Source: Streptomyces sp. NL15-2K (lineage in GTDB: Bacteria > Actinomycetota > Actinomycetes > Streptomycetales > Streptomycetaceae). Taken from it: a stretch of 64,000 bases of DNA. A program made the position numbers and the translations under genes. A model generated the notes under the pieces. The model was given only the letters and a program-made list of their open reading frames with translations, searched no databases and was not told the origin of the DNA. Position 1 is the stretch's first letter. The number at the start of each line of letters is the position of its first letter. The stretch is from assembly GCF_030551255.1 (NCBI RefSeq), contig NZ_CP130630.1:10415001-10479000 (forward strand), written 5' to 3'. Of the stretch, positions 33,436-42,447 are shown piece after piece.

Positions 33436-33954
33436 ATGGCGATGCTCGCTGTGATCATCCCGCTCCTCATGCTCGGCGTGGTGCTGGCACTGGGCCGATA
33501 CGAGGAACTGCTGCTGCCGCAGGACTCCGGTCTGGGTGCCGACCGGCCGGATCGGGCCGGACCCCTTGGGGTCGGGTCCGCTCCCTTCAGACAGTCGCTC
33601 CCTTCAGACAGTGGTGCGGTCGTCGGGGTAGTCGGCGCTGAGGGTGACGTCGCGCCATGCGGTGAAGTTGGTTTTGAGGGCGTCGAGCCGGGCCAGGGCG
33701 ACGTCGAGGGCGACCTTGCCCAGGAGCAGGCGCAGCGGGGGGTTCTCGCACTGCACGGCTTCGATGATGGCGGTGGCGGCGCGTTCGGGGTCCCCGGGCT
33801 GGTGCCCGTAGGTGTCCAGGGTGCTCTTGCGGCGGGCGCCGGCGGTGTCCGCGTAGTCGTCGATCCGCGTGGCCGACTGGCGCATGGAGGGCCCGGACCA
33901 GTTGGTGCGGAAGGCTCCGGGCTCGACGATCGTCACGTTGATGCCCAGCGGTGA
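33436..33954 (+). CDS. small hydrophobic protein, apparently 3'-truncated
   Basis: The first ~30 residues (MAMLAVIIPLLMLGVVLALG, then RYEELLLP) are one clean membrane helix with a short charged end, preceded by GGGGAAGGA. After about 33540 the frame runs antisense through the end of the SDR gene and loses protein-like composition. The natural end has therefore probably been lost at the junction with the accessory segment at about 33.6 kb. Only the first ~40 residues are credible. Confidence 0.4.
   Translation: MAMLAVIIPLLMLGVVLALGRYEELLLPQDSGLGADRPDRAGPLGVGSAPFRQSLPSDSGAVVGVVGAEGDVAPCGEVGFEGVEPGQGDVEGDLAQEQAQRGVLALHGFDDGGGGAFGVPGLVPVGVQGALAAGAGGVRVVVDPRGRLAHGGPGPVGAEGSGLDDRHVDAQR
33558..33580. 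terminator. hairpins before the SDR stop
   Basis: GACCCC-TT-GGGGTC (33560-33573) and the competing CGGACCC/GGGTCCG pair (33558-33564 with 33574-33580) can fold just beyond the SDR stop on the minus strand. There is no T-tract. Confidence 0.4.
33579..33612. repeat. 17-bp tandem duplication spanning the SDR stop
   Basis: CGCTCCCTTCAGACAGT is present twice head to tail (33579-33595 and 33596-33612). The right copy contains the SDR stop codon. It may be a repair scar at the edge of an inserted segment. Confidence 0.7.
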
Positions 33955-34464
33955 CACCTCGGCCGCGAGTGATTCGGAGAGTCCTTCGACGGCGAATTTG
34001 GTGGCGTGGTAGTAACCCGTGGCGCCGAAGGCGGTCAGGCCTCCGAGAGAGGAGACGTTGACGACGTGCCCGCGGCGGCGGGCGCGCATTCCGGGCAGAA
34101 CGCGGCGCGTGACATCCACGAGGCCGAAGACGTTGGTGTCGAACAGGGCGCGGACCTCGTCGTCCTCGCCCTCCTCGAGAGCCGCGAGGTAGCCGTGGCC
34201 CGCGTTGTTGGCGAGTACGTCGATGTGACCGAAGGACTCCTTCGCGGCCTCGACGGCGTTGTCGATCTGTTGGGCATCGGTGACGTCGAGCGCGAAGCCC
34301 AGCGCTCGGTTCTCGTGGCGGGCGACGATGTCCGCCACTGCCTTCGGGTCGCGGGCGGTGACCACCGCTCGCCAGCCCCGGTCGAGAACCGCGTCGGCCA
34401 GGGCGCGGCCGAGTCCGGTTGAGCAACCCGTGATGAACCAGACGGGCGTGTCATCTATAGACAT
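33604..34464 (-). CDS. SDR-family oxidoreductase
   Basis: A 286-residue short-chain dehydrogenase. The cofactor motif is TGCSTGLG (12-19), then NNAGHGY, and the catalytic set NVSSLGG...GYYHATKFAVEG with Tyr and Lys. The tail beyond ~230 is typical of the oxidoreductases often placed near XRE regulators in Streptomyces. The ATG (34464) sits inside a perfect inverted repeat. The XRE-type regulator gene lies just upstream on the same strand. Confidence 0.88.
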   Translation of the reverse strand: MSIDDTPVWFITGCSTGLGRALADAVLDRGWRAVVTARDPKAVADIVARHENRALGFALDVTDAQQIDNAVEAAKESFGHIDVLANNAGHGYLAALEEGEDDEVRALFDTNVFGLVDVTRRVLPGMRARRRGHVVNVSSLGGLTAFGATGYYHATKFAVEGLSESLAAEVSPLGINVTIVEPGAFRTNWSGPSMRQSATRIDDYADTAGARRKSTLDTYGHQPGDPERAATAIIEAVQCENPPLRLLLGKVALDVALARLDALKTNFTAWRDVTLSADYPDDRTTV

Positions 34465-34476
34465 AGGGGATATGTC
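34460..34476. promoter_or_regulatory. operator-like inverted repeat over the SDR start codon
   Basis: GACATA-GGGGA-TATGTC has perfect 6-bp arms and covers the ATG of the SDR gene. Binding here would block initiation. The neighbouring XRE regulator is the obvious candidate. Confidence 0.5.
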
Positions 34477-34556
34477 CCTTCGAGGAGCGTGTCGTTGAGG
34501 GGGACGCCACGGCGCACGGGCGCGGCGGCCTCCGAGGAATGGCGACAGGGGCGAAT

Positions 34557-35429
34557 TCAGTCGCCTGTGGCGAGGTCCTGCTGTACGGAATCCGAAGCTC
34601 GTGCCGTCTCCGTAGCGGCGAGGCTGCCGAGCAGCGACAGTGCGTGGGCTGAGGGGCTGCCGGGCTCGGCCCGGTAGACGACGAGTTGCTGACCCGGTGC
34701 GCTGTTGATGGTCAAGGACTCGTAGTCCAGCGTGAGTTCGCCGACGACCGGGTGCCGGAAGCGTTTGGTCTCATGCCTCTTCTGACGGATGTCATGACGC
34801 GACCACAACGTGCGGAACGCTTCGCTCTTGAGCGACAACTCGCCGACCAGCTCGATCAATCGCGGATCGTCGTAGTCGGTTCCCGCTGCCTCGCGCAGGC
34901 CGCCGACCGTGTTGGCGGCGACCCGGTCCCAGTCCGGGTAGAAATCCCGGGCGTCGGGGTCGAGAAACACGAGCCGCATCAGGTCTCCGCTGTAGGTGTG
35001 GCCGGCGAACAGGGCGCCACCCAGGGGATTGTGGGCCAGCACCTCCATACAGCGCCCCAGAATCACGGCAGGTGTGCCGGCCCAGCCGTTCATCATCTGC
35101 CGCAGAGCGGGACTCACCCGCTGACGCCGGGCGTTCTTGCGGGAACGTCCCGGCACGGGCCGGGCCAGCCGGTGCAGATGGGCAATCGCGTCGTCGTCCA
35201 GCAACAGCGCGCGGGCCAGCGCGTCGAGTACCTGTACCGAAGGGTTCCTTTCGCGGCCCTGTTCCAGGCGCACGTAGTAGTCGGTGCTCAGCCCGGACAG
35301 CATGGCCACTTCCTCCCGGCGCAGGCCCGCCACGCGGCGGCGGCCGATCACGGGCACGCCTTGTTCCTCGGGCTGCACCAGGCCGCGTCGAGCTCGCAGG
35401 AACTGTCCCAGAAGGTTGTCGCTGTCCAT
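34557..35429 (-). CDS. XRE-family regulator with MmyB-like ligand domain
   Basis: 290 residues. The N-terminal helix-turn-helix (residues ~8-75: LGQFLRARRGLVQPEE, RRVAGLRREEVAMLSGLSTDYYVRLEQGR) is followed by the MmyB-like PAS-type domain: NPLGGALFA, RLVFLDPDARDFYPDWDRVAANTVGGLREAAG, FRHPVVGELTLDYESL. This family often controls an adjacent SDR, as here. ATG 35429 (MDSDNLLG) is preferred over one nine codons earlier. Confidence 0.87.
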   Translation of the reverse strand: MDSDNLLGQFLRARRGLVQPEEQGVPVIGRRRVAGLRREEVAMLSGLSTDYYVRLEQGRERNPSVQVLDALARALLLDDDAIAHLHRLARPVPGRSRKNARRQRVSPALRQMMNGWAGTPAVILGRCMEVLAHNPLGGALFAGHTYSGDLMRLVFLDPDARDFYPDWDRVAANTVGGLREAAGTDYDDPRLIELVGELSLKSEAFRTLWSRHDIRQKRHETKRFRHPVVGELTLDYESLTINSAPGQQLVVYRAEPGSPSAHALSLLGSLAATETARASDSVQQDLATGD

Positions 35430-35575
35430 GCCATCGACAGTAGCTCCGCACCACATCGCACACAGCTGCCCAAGGTGGCCGCGATACTCCTAGGGACGTG
35501 GCCTGGAAGGAACGGCCAGGGACGTGACGAAGGTCGGCCTATCGCTTCACCGGCGTCCGGCCGTGGGCGCTCCGA

Positions 35576-36121
35576 TCAGTGCGGTTCGCGGACGACGGCG
35601 ACTCCTCCGGGCGGGATGGTGACGGTGCCGGTGACGGGCGTGCCGGTGAGGAGTTCCACGCCGTCGGCGGGCGCCTCGGCCCCCTTTCCGGCGTGGTCGA
35701 TGAGGAACAGGTAGTCGGCTTCGCTGCCGCGGCGCCGGACGACCACGACCCCGTTCGGTGCCTCGTGCTCCGGTGTCACGCCGGCTTCCCGGACGATGCG
35801 GTGGAGCAGGCCGGCGAGCGTGTCCGGGGCGGGGTGGGTGGCCAGGTACCAGGCGGTTCCGCGGCCGTGGTGGTGGCGGGTGACGGCGGGGTGACCGGCC
35901 GGCGACCCGTCGGCGAAGGTGGCGACGGCCCGTGCGCCCGTGAGCCGGACCCGTTCCGACCACAGGTCGGCCGTGGCGCCCGGAGGCACCTCGCCGGCCA
36001 GGCCGGTCGTCTCTCCGGGCAGCAGGGGGAAGAGCTCGTCGGTGATCACCCCGAGGACATCACGGAATGCGCCGGGGTAGCCGCCGAGACGCACATGGGC
36101 GTTCTCGTCGACCATGCCGCT
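35576..36121 (-). pseudogene. C-terminal fragment of a GH42 beta-galactosidase
   Basis: About 180 residues match the trimerisation and C-terminal beta domains of GH42 enzymes: SGMVDENAHVRLGGYPGAFR, ATADLWSERVRL, TRHHHGRGTAWYLATHPAPD, VVVVRRRGSEADYLFLIDH. The catalytic TIM barrel, which should be upstream on the minus strand, is missing. It is replaced at about 36121 by a plus-strand kinase remnant. Confidence 0.75.
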
Positions 36122-36554
36122 GTGGAAGCCGACGCCCACAGGCGAATCCGAGGCCGTGCGCAGTGTCCTGGCCGCAGGCGTCGAAGAGGTGGTCATCAAG
36201 CGTGGCGCACGCGGCGCGACCACCTTCACACGCGGCGCGACCACCTTCACACGCGACGGGGCAACCGACCGCGCGGCGCGAGAGGTTGACGCCGTCGACC
36301 TGGTCGGCGCGGGCGACGCCTTCGTGGCCGGCTACCTGTCCGGGCTCCTCCACGGCGCGGACATCCCGGCCCGTCTGCACCGAGCCGTCACCACCGCGGC
36401 CTTCGCCGTCGCCACCCGTGGCGACTGGGAGGGCCTTCCGACGCAGGACGAACTGAGCCTGTTCGACCAGCCGGACGGCACGACCTTGGGTGTACTGGCA
36501 GTACACCCCAACCTGCCCGGCTCGGTCGTACGGTCGAGGTGTGGACAACCGTGA
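36114..36554 (+). pseudogene. C-terminal fragment of a PfkB-family sugar kinase
   Basis: The end of a ribokinase/KDG-kinase-type protein: AVRSVLAAGVEEVVIKRGARG, then the catalytic VDLVGAGDAFVAGYLSGLL and TTAAFAVATRGDWEGLP. The nucleotide-sugar half is absent. A 21-bp direct duplication (36210-36251) adds RGATTFT. The natural stop is lost after DQPDGTTL and the frame runs into the next promoter. It lies head to head with the GH42 remnant, both cut at about 36120. Confidence 0.75.
36488..36508. promoter_or_regulatory. 21-bp perfect palindrome upstream of the frameshifted XRE regulator
   Basis: GGGTGTACTG-G-CAGTACACCC has perfect 10-bp arms around one base, 32 bases before the GTG at 36541. Its strength and position fit an autoregulatory operator. 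Confidence 0.65.
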
Positions 36555-37442
36555 CGAAGTCCGCGAGTTCCTCACCTCGCGGAGAGCCAAGATCACCCCC
36601 GAGCAGGCCGGGCTGCCCGCCGGCAGCCGGCGCCGCGTGCCCGGACTGCGCAGGAGCGAGGTCGCCGCGCTGGCCGACGTGAGCGTGGAGTACTACGCCA
36701 AGCTGGAACGCGGCAACCTCTCCGGCGCCTCACCCGCCGTGCTCGAAGCCGTCGCCGGTGCGCTGCGGCTCGACGACGCCGAGCGCACCCACCTGCTCCA
36801 CCTCGCCAGGCCCAAGAAGGCTCCGACACGCTTGCCCGCCCACGGGCGCGCTCGACCAGGCAGCGGACCTTGCACGAGAGCCTGCGATGGACCCTGGACG
36901 CCGTCACCGCCGGGCCGGCGTTCGTCGTCAACGGCCGGCTGGACGTGCTCGCCGCCAACCAACTCGGCCGCGCCTTCTTCAGCGACCTCTACGAGGGCGG
37001 CATGAAGTCGCCGAACTTGGCCCGCTTCCAGTTCCTCGACCCCGCGGCCCGCCGCTTCTACCCGGACTGGGACCACATCGCCGGCATGACGGTGGACGTG
37101 CTGCGCACCGAGGCCGGCCGCAACCCGCACGACAAGGACCTCCACGACCTGGTGGGCGAGCTGTCCACCCGCAGCGACGCCTTCCGCACTCGCTGGGGCG
37201 CCCACAACGTCACCCACCACGGCACCGGCATCAAACGATTCCACCCCCCGGTCGTCGGCGACCTCACCCTCGCCTGGGAAGCCCTGGCGCTGGCCGCCGA
37301 ACCCGGACTCACCCTCACCATCTACACCGCCGAACCCGGCTCACCCTCCGAGGAAGGCCTGAGCCTGCTCGCTTCCTGGGCCGCCACCCAGGAAGCCGCC
37401 ACCGGTTCTCCCCTTCGGCCTCCGCCCTCTCCGCCAGATTGA
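36541..37442 (+). pseudogene. XRE/MmyB-type regulator with a frameshift
   Basis: The first ~95 residues are an intact XRE DNA-binding domain (REFLTSRRAKITPEQAGL, RRVPGLRRSEVAALADVSVEYYAKLERGN). The MmyB-like domain (LDAVTAGPAFVVNGRLDVLA, RRFYPDWDHIAGMTVDVLR, KRFHPPVVGDLTLAWEAL) continues in another frame from about 36850. A one-base change between about 36825 and 36870 explains this. The downstream SDR is separated by 57 bases. If the sequence is right, only the DNA-binding domain is made, which could still bind the palindrome. Confidence 0.75.
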
Positions 37443-37499
37443 CCGCCGAACGGGAAGCCATCGGGGCCGCACCAACCACACAGAGGGGAGACGACTGAC

Positions 37500-38216
37500 A
37501 TGGCACTGATTCTGGTGACCGGGGCATCCAGCGGCCTCGGGCGCAACACGGCGAATGCGTTGGCCGACGACGGGCACGACGTGGTCGTCCACGTCCGCAA
37601 CCCGGACCGCCTCACCGACGCGGGTGACACCGCCCGGTGGAAGGGCGTCGTCACCGGGGACCTGGCCGAGCTGGAGGAGATCCACGGAGTTGCCCGGCAG
37701 GCCGCTGAGTTCGGCCGATTCGACGTCGTCATCCACAACGCCGGCGTCTTGCACTCTCCGGAGGCGATCACCGTCAACACGGTCGCGCCCTACGTGCTGA
37801 CGGCCCTGATGGACAAACCGGCCAGACTCATTTACCTCAGTAGCTCCATGCACCGAACCGGCTCCACCGACCTGCGACGGCTGACCGACGGCATCGCTTC
37901 CTACGACGACAGCAAACTGTGGGTCACCACCCTCGCGCTTGCCCTCGCCTCCCGGTGGGAAGGAACCTCGAGCCATGCGGTCGACCCCGGGTGGGTTCCC
38001 ACACGCATGGGTGGTGCCGGCGCATCGGATGACCTGGTCGCCGGGCACCAGACACAGGTGTGGCTCGCCACCCACCATGACGTGACCCCGGGCACCGGCG
38101 GCTACTGGTATCACCAGCAGACACAGACACCACATCCTGCGGCGCAGGACGAAGAGTTCCAGGCTCGCCTCATCCGAGTCCTGGAGAGCCGCACAGGCGT
38201 CCAGCTTCGTCCGTGA
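37500..38216 (+). CDS. SDR-family NAD(P)-dependent oxidoreductase
   Basis: 238 residues. TGASSGLG (7-14) binds the cofactor; IHNAGVLHSP, YLSSSMH and the YDDSKLWV active-site segment follow. It resembles the atypical short SDRs that sit next to MmyB-type regulators. GAGGGGAG is 8 bases upstream. It is probably controlled by the frameshifted regulator or its palindrome. Confidence 0.85.
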   Translation: MALILVTGASSGLGRNTANALADDGHDVVVHVRNPDRLTDAGDTARWKGVVTGDLAELEEIHGVARQAAEFGRFDVVIHNAGVLHSPEAITVNTVAPYVLTALMDKPARLIYLSSSMHRTGSTDLRRLTDGIASYDDSKLWVTTLALALASRWEGTSSHAVDPGWVPTRMGGAGASDDLVAGHQTQVWLATHHDVTPGTGGYWYHQQTQTPHPAAQDEEFQARLIRVLESRTGVQLRP

Positions 38217-38347
38217 CGCGAGCGCAACTGGCGGACGCGGAGCGGAATTTGGCGCTTGGCGACTGTCCGCAACCGCTTCCGGAGTGCCATGGCCATGCAT
38301 GTAGTCTCGGTCTTGATCAATCGTCTCGTGGTTTGGAGGAAGTACCA

Positions 38348-38548
38348 ATGACGAAGGCCCCGTTCGTCGCCATGGCCGCAGCTACCGCGGCGCTTGGGAC
38401 TGCGCTTGGTTCCCTCGCGCTTGAGCTGCGCGCAGAGGGCTATGAGCAGTACGTCGAAGACGTAGCCACCTTCAGCGTCCTGATGTACGTCACCGCGGCT
38501 CTGGTCGTGGTGGCATGGGTTCGAGACGGTCGGCCGCACTCGAACTGA
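38348..38548 (+). CDS. small membrane protein, 66 residues
   Basis: GGAGGAAG precedes the ATG by 5 bases. Two helices are visible (FVAMAAATAALGTALGSLAL and FSVLMYVTAALVVVAWV) with a charged loop (ELRAEGYEQYVED). No family is recognised. Confidence 0.65.
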   Translation: MTKAPFVAMAAATAALGTALGSLALELRAEGYEQYVEDVATFSVLMYVTAALVVVAWVRDGRPHSN

Positions 38549-38632
38549 GTTCTTCGCGGACGCAGGGATACGGCCGAGGTCGGACTTCTCGACCGCGGCG
38601 ACCCCGTCGACCGCTGTGACGATGGGGGCGGC

Positions 38633-39058
38633 TCAGGCGGCGGGGGTGGTGATCGCTCCGGCCACGACCGACCGCGGCTCACCGGCGCCGAAGGCCGCTG
38701 TGCCTTCACCACCAGGGGGTTCCGGGTTCCTCCCGTCGCATGGGCAGGGTGTCGGGGTTGCTGATGCGTGGGGAACCGGGTGCGCAGCTGGGACTGTTGA
38801 CTCTTCGTCGGGGGCGGAGCCGTCCCGGCCGCTCTGGAAGACCTCCTCGAACAGCGGCATGACCGCCGCCGCCAGGGAGGCGCCGGTGGTCGCCTGCACC
38901 ACCTGCAGCAGGTCGGTGGCTGTGGTGAGGTCCTGGATGGTCAGTTCCTCTCCCTCGCGCATGCGGACCAGGGCGTCCCTGAACGCCTCGACGAGATGTG
39001 CCGCGCGAGGGTCGGACAATGCCGGGTCGTTGTCCCACGGACCAGTGGGCGTGGTCAT
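38633..39058 (-). CDS. hypothetical protein, 141 residues
   Basis: A helical N-terminal half (DPRAAHLVEAFRDALVRMRE, ELTIQDLTTATDLLQVVQ) and a Pro/Ala-rich, cysteine-containing tail (ATPTPCPCDGRNPEPP). ATG 39058 with AGGAG about 9 bases upstream is chosen over 39094. I do not recognise the family. It may share a transcript with the SDR upstream (39128-39805). Confidence 0.55.
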   Translation of the reverse strand: MTTPTGPWDNDPALSDPRAAHLVEAFRDALVRMREGEELTIQDLTTATDLLQVVQATTGASLAAAVMPLFEEVFQSGRDGSAPDEESTVPAAHPVPHASATPTPCPCDGRNPEPPGGEGTAAFGAGEPRSVVAGAITTPAA

Positions 39059-39127
39059 GATGGTCTGCTCCTTGGAAGGCGGGTCAAGGATCACCGACGG
39101 GGTCGGTTCAGGACAGGCGGTACGGCG

Positions 39128-39805
39128 TCAGCCCTTGAAGATCTGCTCGGCCTGGTCGCGCTTGGTGGTGTGCAGGTCCCAGTAGACGGGGGAGATCTGC
39201 TCGGGCTTGGCTGTCGGGAATCCGGGGACGACCGACATGCCGATCGACACGTCGATGGCGGCGTGGGCGGCCTGGATGCCGGTGCCGTTGAGTTCTTTGT
39301 GCAGGTTGATCGCCCAGTTGCGTAGGGCTGCGGCGGCGGTGTTGACGTTGCCGACCTGTGGTATGGGGTCGATGGAGCCGGCGCCGGTGGTGTAGAGCAG
39401 GGTGCCTGTGCCGGCGGTGCGCATCGCGGGCAGTACCGCGTGGGTGGCGGTGATGGCTCCGTACAGCTGGAACTCGATCTCGTGTTGTACGTGCGGCGGT
39501 TCGGTGTCGGCCGGTGTGGTCAGGGTGGTGGAGCCGAATGTCCCCACGGGGGAGTACTCCAGTACGTCGATGCCGTCGAACTGGGTGGCGGCGTCCTTGA
39601 GGGCCTGGGTGAGTGCGTCGCGGTCGAGTACGTCCGCGGGGAACGCGGCGGCGGTGATGCCTTCGGTGGTGAGCTTGCCGACGAGGTCGTCGAGCTTGTG
39701 GCGGTTGCGGGAGATCAGGGCGACGTCCAGGCCGTGGGAGCCGAAGGTGCGGGCGATGGCCAGGCCCAGCTGGGGGCCGGCTCCGACAATGGCGATGCTG
39801 GTCAC
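39128..39805 (-). CDS. SDR-family oxidoreductase under TetR control
   Basis: 225 residues. The cofactor loop is GAGPQLGLAIA, an atypical variant of TGxxxGxG, followed by VALISRNRHKLDDL. The usual Tyr-x-x-x-Lys is not obvious after YTTGAGSIDP, so an enzymatic role is uncertain; NmrA-like or atypical SDRs look similar. GTG 39805 with AGGT upstream is chosen, because longer in-frame starts read through the operator region. It is divergent from the TetR gene, with three operators between them. Confidence 0.78.
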   Translation of the reverse strand: MTSIAIVGAGPQLGLAIARTFGSHGLDVALISRNRHKLDDLVGKLTTEGITAAAFPADVLDRDALTQALKDAATQFDGIDVLEYSPVGTFGSTTLTTPADTEPPHVQHEIEFQLYGAITATHAVLPAMRTAGTGTLLYTTGAGSIDPIPQVGNVNTAAAALRNWAINLHKELNGTGIQAAHAAIDVSIGMSVVPGFPTAKPEQISPVYWDLHTTKRDQAEQIFKG

Positions 39806-39927
39806 AGCAAGACCTTTCGTAAAAAGGGTGCGGTTGGGTCGGCAGAAGGGTGGGGGTGGGTCGGCGATGAGGGGTGAGGTGGGTGGGGTGGTCTTGCCGA
39901 CGCCGTTGCGAGACCACTCCGCCTTTC

Positions 39928-40013
39928 GGATAGACCTATCCATTTCGCGATCCGGATAGGCCGATCCGTATTTCTTTGGGTGAGCGTAACGCAAAATCGG
40001 ATAGGCCTATCCG
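39928..40013. promoter_or_regulatory. three-site TetR operator array A
   Basis: GGATAGACCTATCC (39928-39941), GGATAGGCCGATCC (39954-39967) and GGATAGGCCTATCC (39999-40012) share one consensus. The third is within a 16-bp perfect palindrome, CGGATAGGCCTATCCG. Centre spacings are 26 and 45 bp. They fill the divergent promoter region of the SDR and TetR genes, the classic position for a local TetR repressor. Confidence 0.8.
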
Positions 40014-40031
40014 ATTGCTAGACTGGCCGGT

Positions 40032-40730
40032 ATGACCCCTGACGCCCAGCATCCCGACGACACCGCCGCCCAGCCGTTGCGCAGCGACGCCGAGCGCAAC
40101 CGGGAGCGGATCATCGCCGCCGCGCGCCGGATGTTCGCACGTGACGGCCTGAACGCCTCCATGGCTTCCGTGGCCCGCGAGGCAGGCGTGGGGATCGCCA
40201 CCATCTTCCGCCGCTTCCCCACCAAGGAAGAGCTCGTCGCCGCCGTCTTCGCCGACCGCATGGACGCCTACGCCGACGCGGTCGCCGTCGCCCTCGACGA
40301 CCCCGACCCCTGGCACGGTTTCATCGGCTACCTCGAGACCGCCTGCGCGATGCAGGCCGCCGACTCCGGCTTCGCCGACGTGCTGACCACGACTTTCCCC
40401 ACCGCCAAGGCGATGGAGGAGCGCCGCAACGAGGCATACGAGGGCATGGTCGAGCTCATCGACCGCGCCAAGGCGACGGGGCGGCTGCGCGAGGACTTCG
40501 ACCCCTCGGACCTGGTGCTGGTGCACATGGCCAATGCCGGGGTCGTCAATGCCACCGGCGACGCCGCTCCCGACGCCTGGCGACGCGTCGTTGCCCTGCT
40601 GATCCAGTCCTTCGAGGCCCCCGCCCGCGGCCCCCTGCCCGCCTCGCCCGAGCATGACGCCCTCTACAGGGCCATGCTCCGCGCCGGCCCGGCGGGCCTC
40701 ACCGCGGCGGAGCCGGACACGAGCAACTGA
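40032..40730 (+). CDS. TetR-family transcriptional repressor
   Basis: 232 residues. The N-terminal DNA-binding domain (residues ~18-65: RNRERIIAAARRMFARDGLN, VAREAGVGIATIFRRFPTKEEL) is canonical. The rest is the helical ligand domain. It starts 19 bases after operator site 3, so autoregulation is expected. The same operator triplet at 42448-42531 suggests it also controls the XdhC/transporter region. Confidence 0.9.
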   Translation: MTPDAQHPDDTAAQPLRSDAERNRERIIAAARRMFARDGLNASMASVAREAGVGIATIFRRFPTKEELVAAVFADRMDAYADAVAVALDDPDPWHGFIGYLETACAMQAADSGFADVLTTTFPTAKAMEERRNEAYEGMVELIDRAKATGRLREDFDPSDLVLVHMANAGVVNATGDAAPDAWRRVVALLIQSFEAPARGPLPASPEHDALYRAMLRAGPAGLTAAEPDTSN

Positions 40731-41281
40731 CCTCAGGAGCGAAACCACCGCGCCCTCCACGCCTGGTGCGCTGCGAGGACGCGGCCGTCGGTGAGTGGTG
40801 ACGTGCCTCGTCACCTGGGCATGGCCGAGTGGCCTGCGGGATGCTCCGCGGGGCCATTGGATGGAAACCCTCGGTGGCGTGATGCCCCACGGTGAACTCC
40901 ACGTCGCATGCGAAAGTCGCTGCACAGCGCCCGGCGCCGAGGACCGCCGGGCGCTCGCCGCCCTGCGCGACGCTCGCCACAGGCACGTGCGGCGCGGGCC
41001 CGTCCGACCGGGCTCCAGGCCGAGTACGACCAGGTCAGCGCCCAAGTTCAGAGGTCCGCGGGCCGTAGATCCGGCCTCAGTCGGAGATCCCGCGCGCCGT
41101 GACGAAACCGCCCGTGCTCTCGGTGCCGACATCCAGCCCGACCACCACGTCCGGAGCGACCGGAGTGTGCTCGAAGCCGTGGCACCCCGGCCAGAATTCG
41201 CCGCCACCAGAAGGAGCGAACAAGCGGTCCGGGGCTGCCTGGGAGGCGGGCTTCCCGTGCCCCGGTCAGATGGGAGGCGGA
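40731..41281. other. gene-free stretch of about 550 bp
   Basis: No reading frame here gave a recognisable domain in either direction. The minus strand holds short protein-like pieces (e.g. DVVVGLDVGTESTGG near 41140) broken by stops, so it may be the remains of a gene, but I cannot name it. No repeats or hairpins stand out. Confidence 0.4.
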
Positions 41282-42441
41282 TCAACGGGCGGCATTCCGG
41301 CCGCCGACCAGCAGCAACGGTCGCCCGTCCCCGCCGCGGTGGCGGCCGCTCGCACCGGACCAGCGCCCCATGGTGTCGTGGTGGATCGGTGTGTGCGAGC
41401 CGCTCAGCGGCAGACCTGTTCCGCCCTGCCGGGCGGCGACGATCTCGGCCGCGATGGACAGGGCGGTCTCCTCGGGTGTGCGGGCGCCGAGATCGAGGCC
41501 GATCGGCGAGTGGAGGCGGGCCAGTTCGGCTTCGGTGAGGCCGGTATCGCGGAGTCTGCGGTCGCGGTCCTCGTGGGTGCGGCGCGAGCCCATCGCGCCG
41601 ACGTAGGCGGCCGGCAGCCGCAGGGCCGCTTCCAGCAGGGGCACGTCGAACTTGGCGTCGTGAGTGAGCACGCACACCACCGTGCGGTCGTCGGTCTCGG
41701 TTCGGCGCAGGTAGCAGTGGGGCCAGTCGACCACGATGTCGTCGGCCTCGGGAAAGCGTGATCGGGTGGCGAAGACGGGTCGGGCGTCGCACACGGTCAC
41801 GTGGTAGCCGAGGAACTTGCCCATGCGCACCAGCGCGGCGGCGAAGTCGATGGCGCCGAAGACGAGCATGCGCGGCGGCGGCACGCTCGACTCGACGAAC
41901 AGGGTCAGGCCGGGCTCGCAGTGGGCTCCGTCCTGAGCGATGTCGAAGGTCCCGGTGCGGCCGGCGTTCAGCAGGGAGCGGGTTTCGGTTACGACGGCGC
42001 GGTCCAGGTCCGGATGCCCGCCGAGTCCGCCTTCGTACGAGTCGTCCTGACGCACCGCCAGCGCCCGCCCGAGGAGTTCTGCCGGGCCTCGGACCACGCG
42101 GACGAGTGCCGCCGCCTCGCCCCGGGCGGCGGCCGAGAGTGCCGTCTGGAACGTCTTCCGGGTGGGTCCGTCGGCGGGCACCGGTGTGACCAGGATGTCG
42201 AGGACACCGCCGCAGGTGAGTCCGACGGCGAAGGCGTCCTCGTCGCTGTAGCCGAACCGCTCGCCACCACTTGGCCGTCCTGGAGCGCCTGGGCGCACAA
42301 CTCGTAGACCGCGCCTTCCACACAGCCGCCGGACACCGACCCGATGGCCGTTCCGTCGGCGTCGACGGCGAGCGCGGCGCCCGGCCCGCGCGGCGCGCTG
42401 CCGCTGACGGCCACGACCGTGGCGTGGCAAGGAAAGCCCAA
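41282..42441 (-). pseudogene. XdhC-family protein, N-terminally truncated and frameshifted
   Basis: XdhC proteins insert sulfurated molybdenum cofactor into xanthine dehydrogenase-type enzymes. The N-terminal part (ATVVAVSGSAPRGPG, IGSVSGGCVEGAVYELCAQA) is in one frame. The rest (RFGYSDEDAFAVGLTCGGVL, MLVFGAIDFAAALVRMGKFL, CVLTHDAKFDVPLLEAAL, YVGAMGSRRTHEDR) is in another. One missing base near 42262 accounts for the shift. The usual ~20 residues before ATVVAV, including the start, are replaced by the operator region. FGAIDFA stands where many XdhC proteins have a Gly/His-rich cofactor loop. Confidence 0.75.
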
Positions 42442-42447
42442 AAATCT

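Noticed and set aside
40731..41281. A gene on either strand in the 550-bp gap after tetR
   Set aside because: Frames are broken by stops or lack recognisable motifs; short protein-like pieces were too weak to name.
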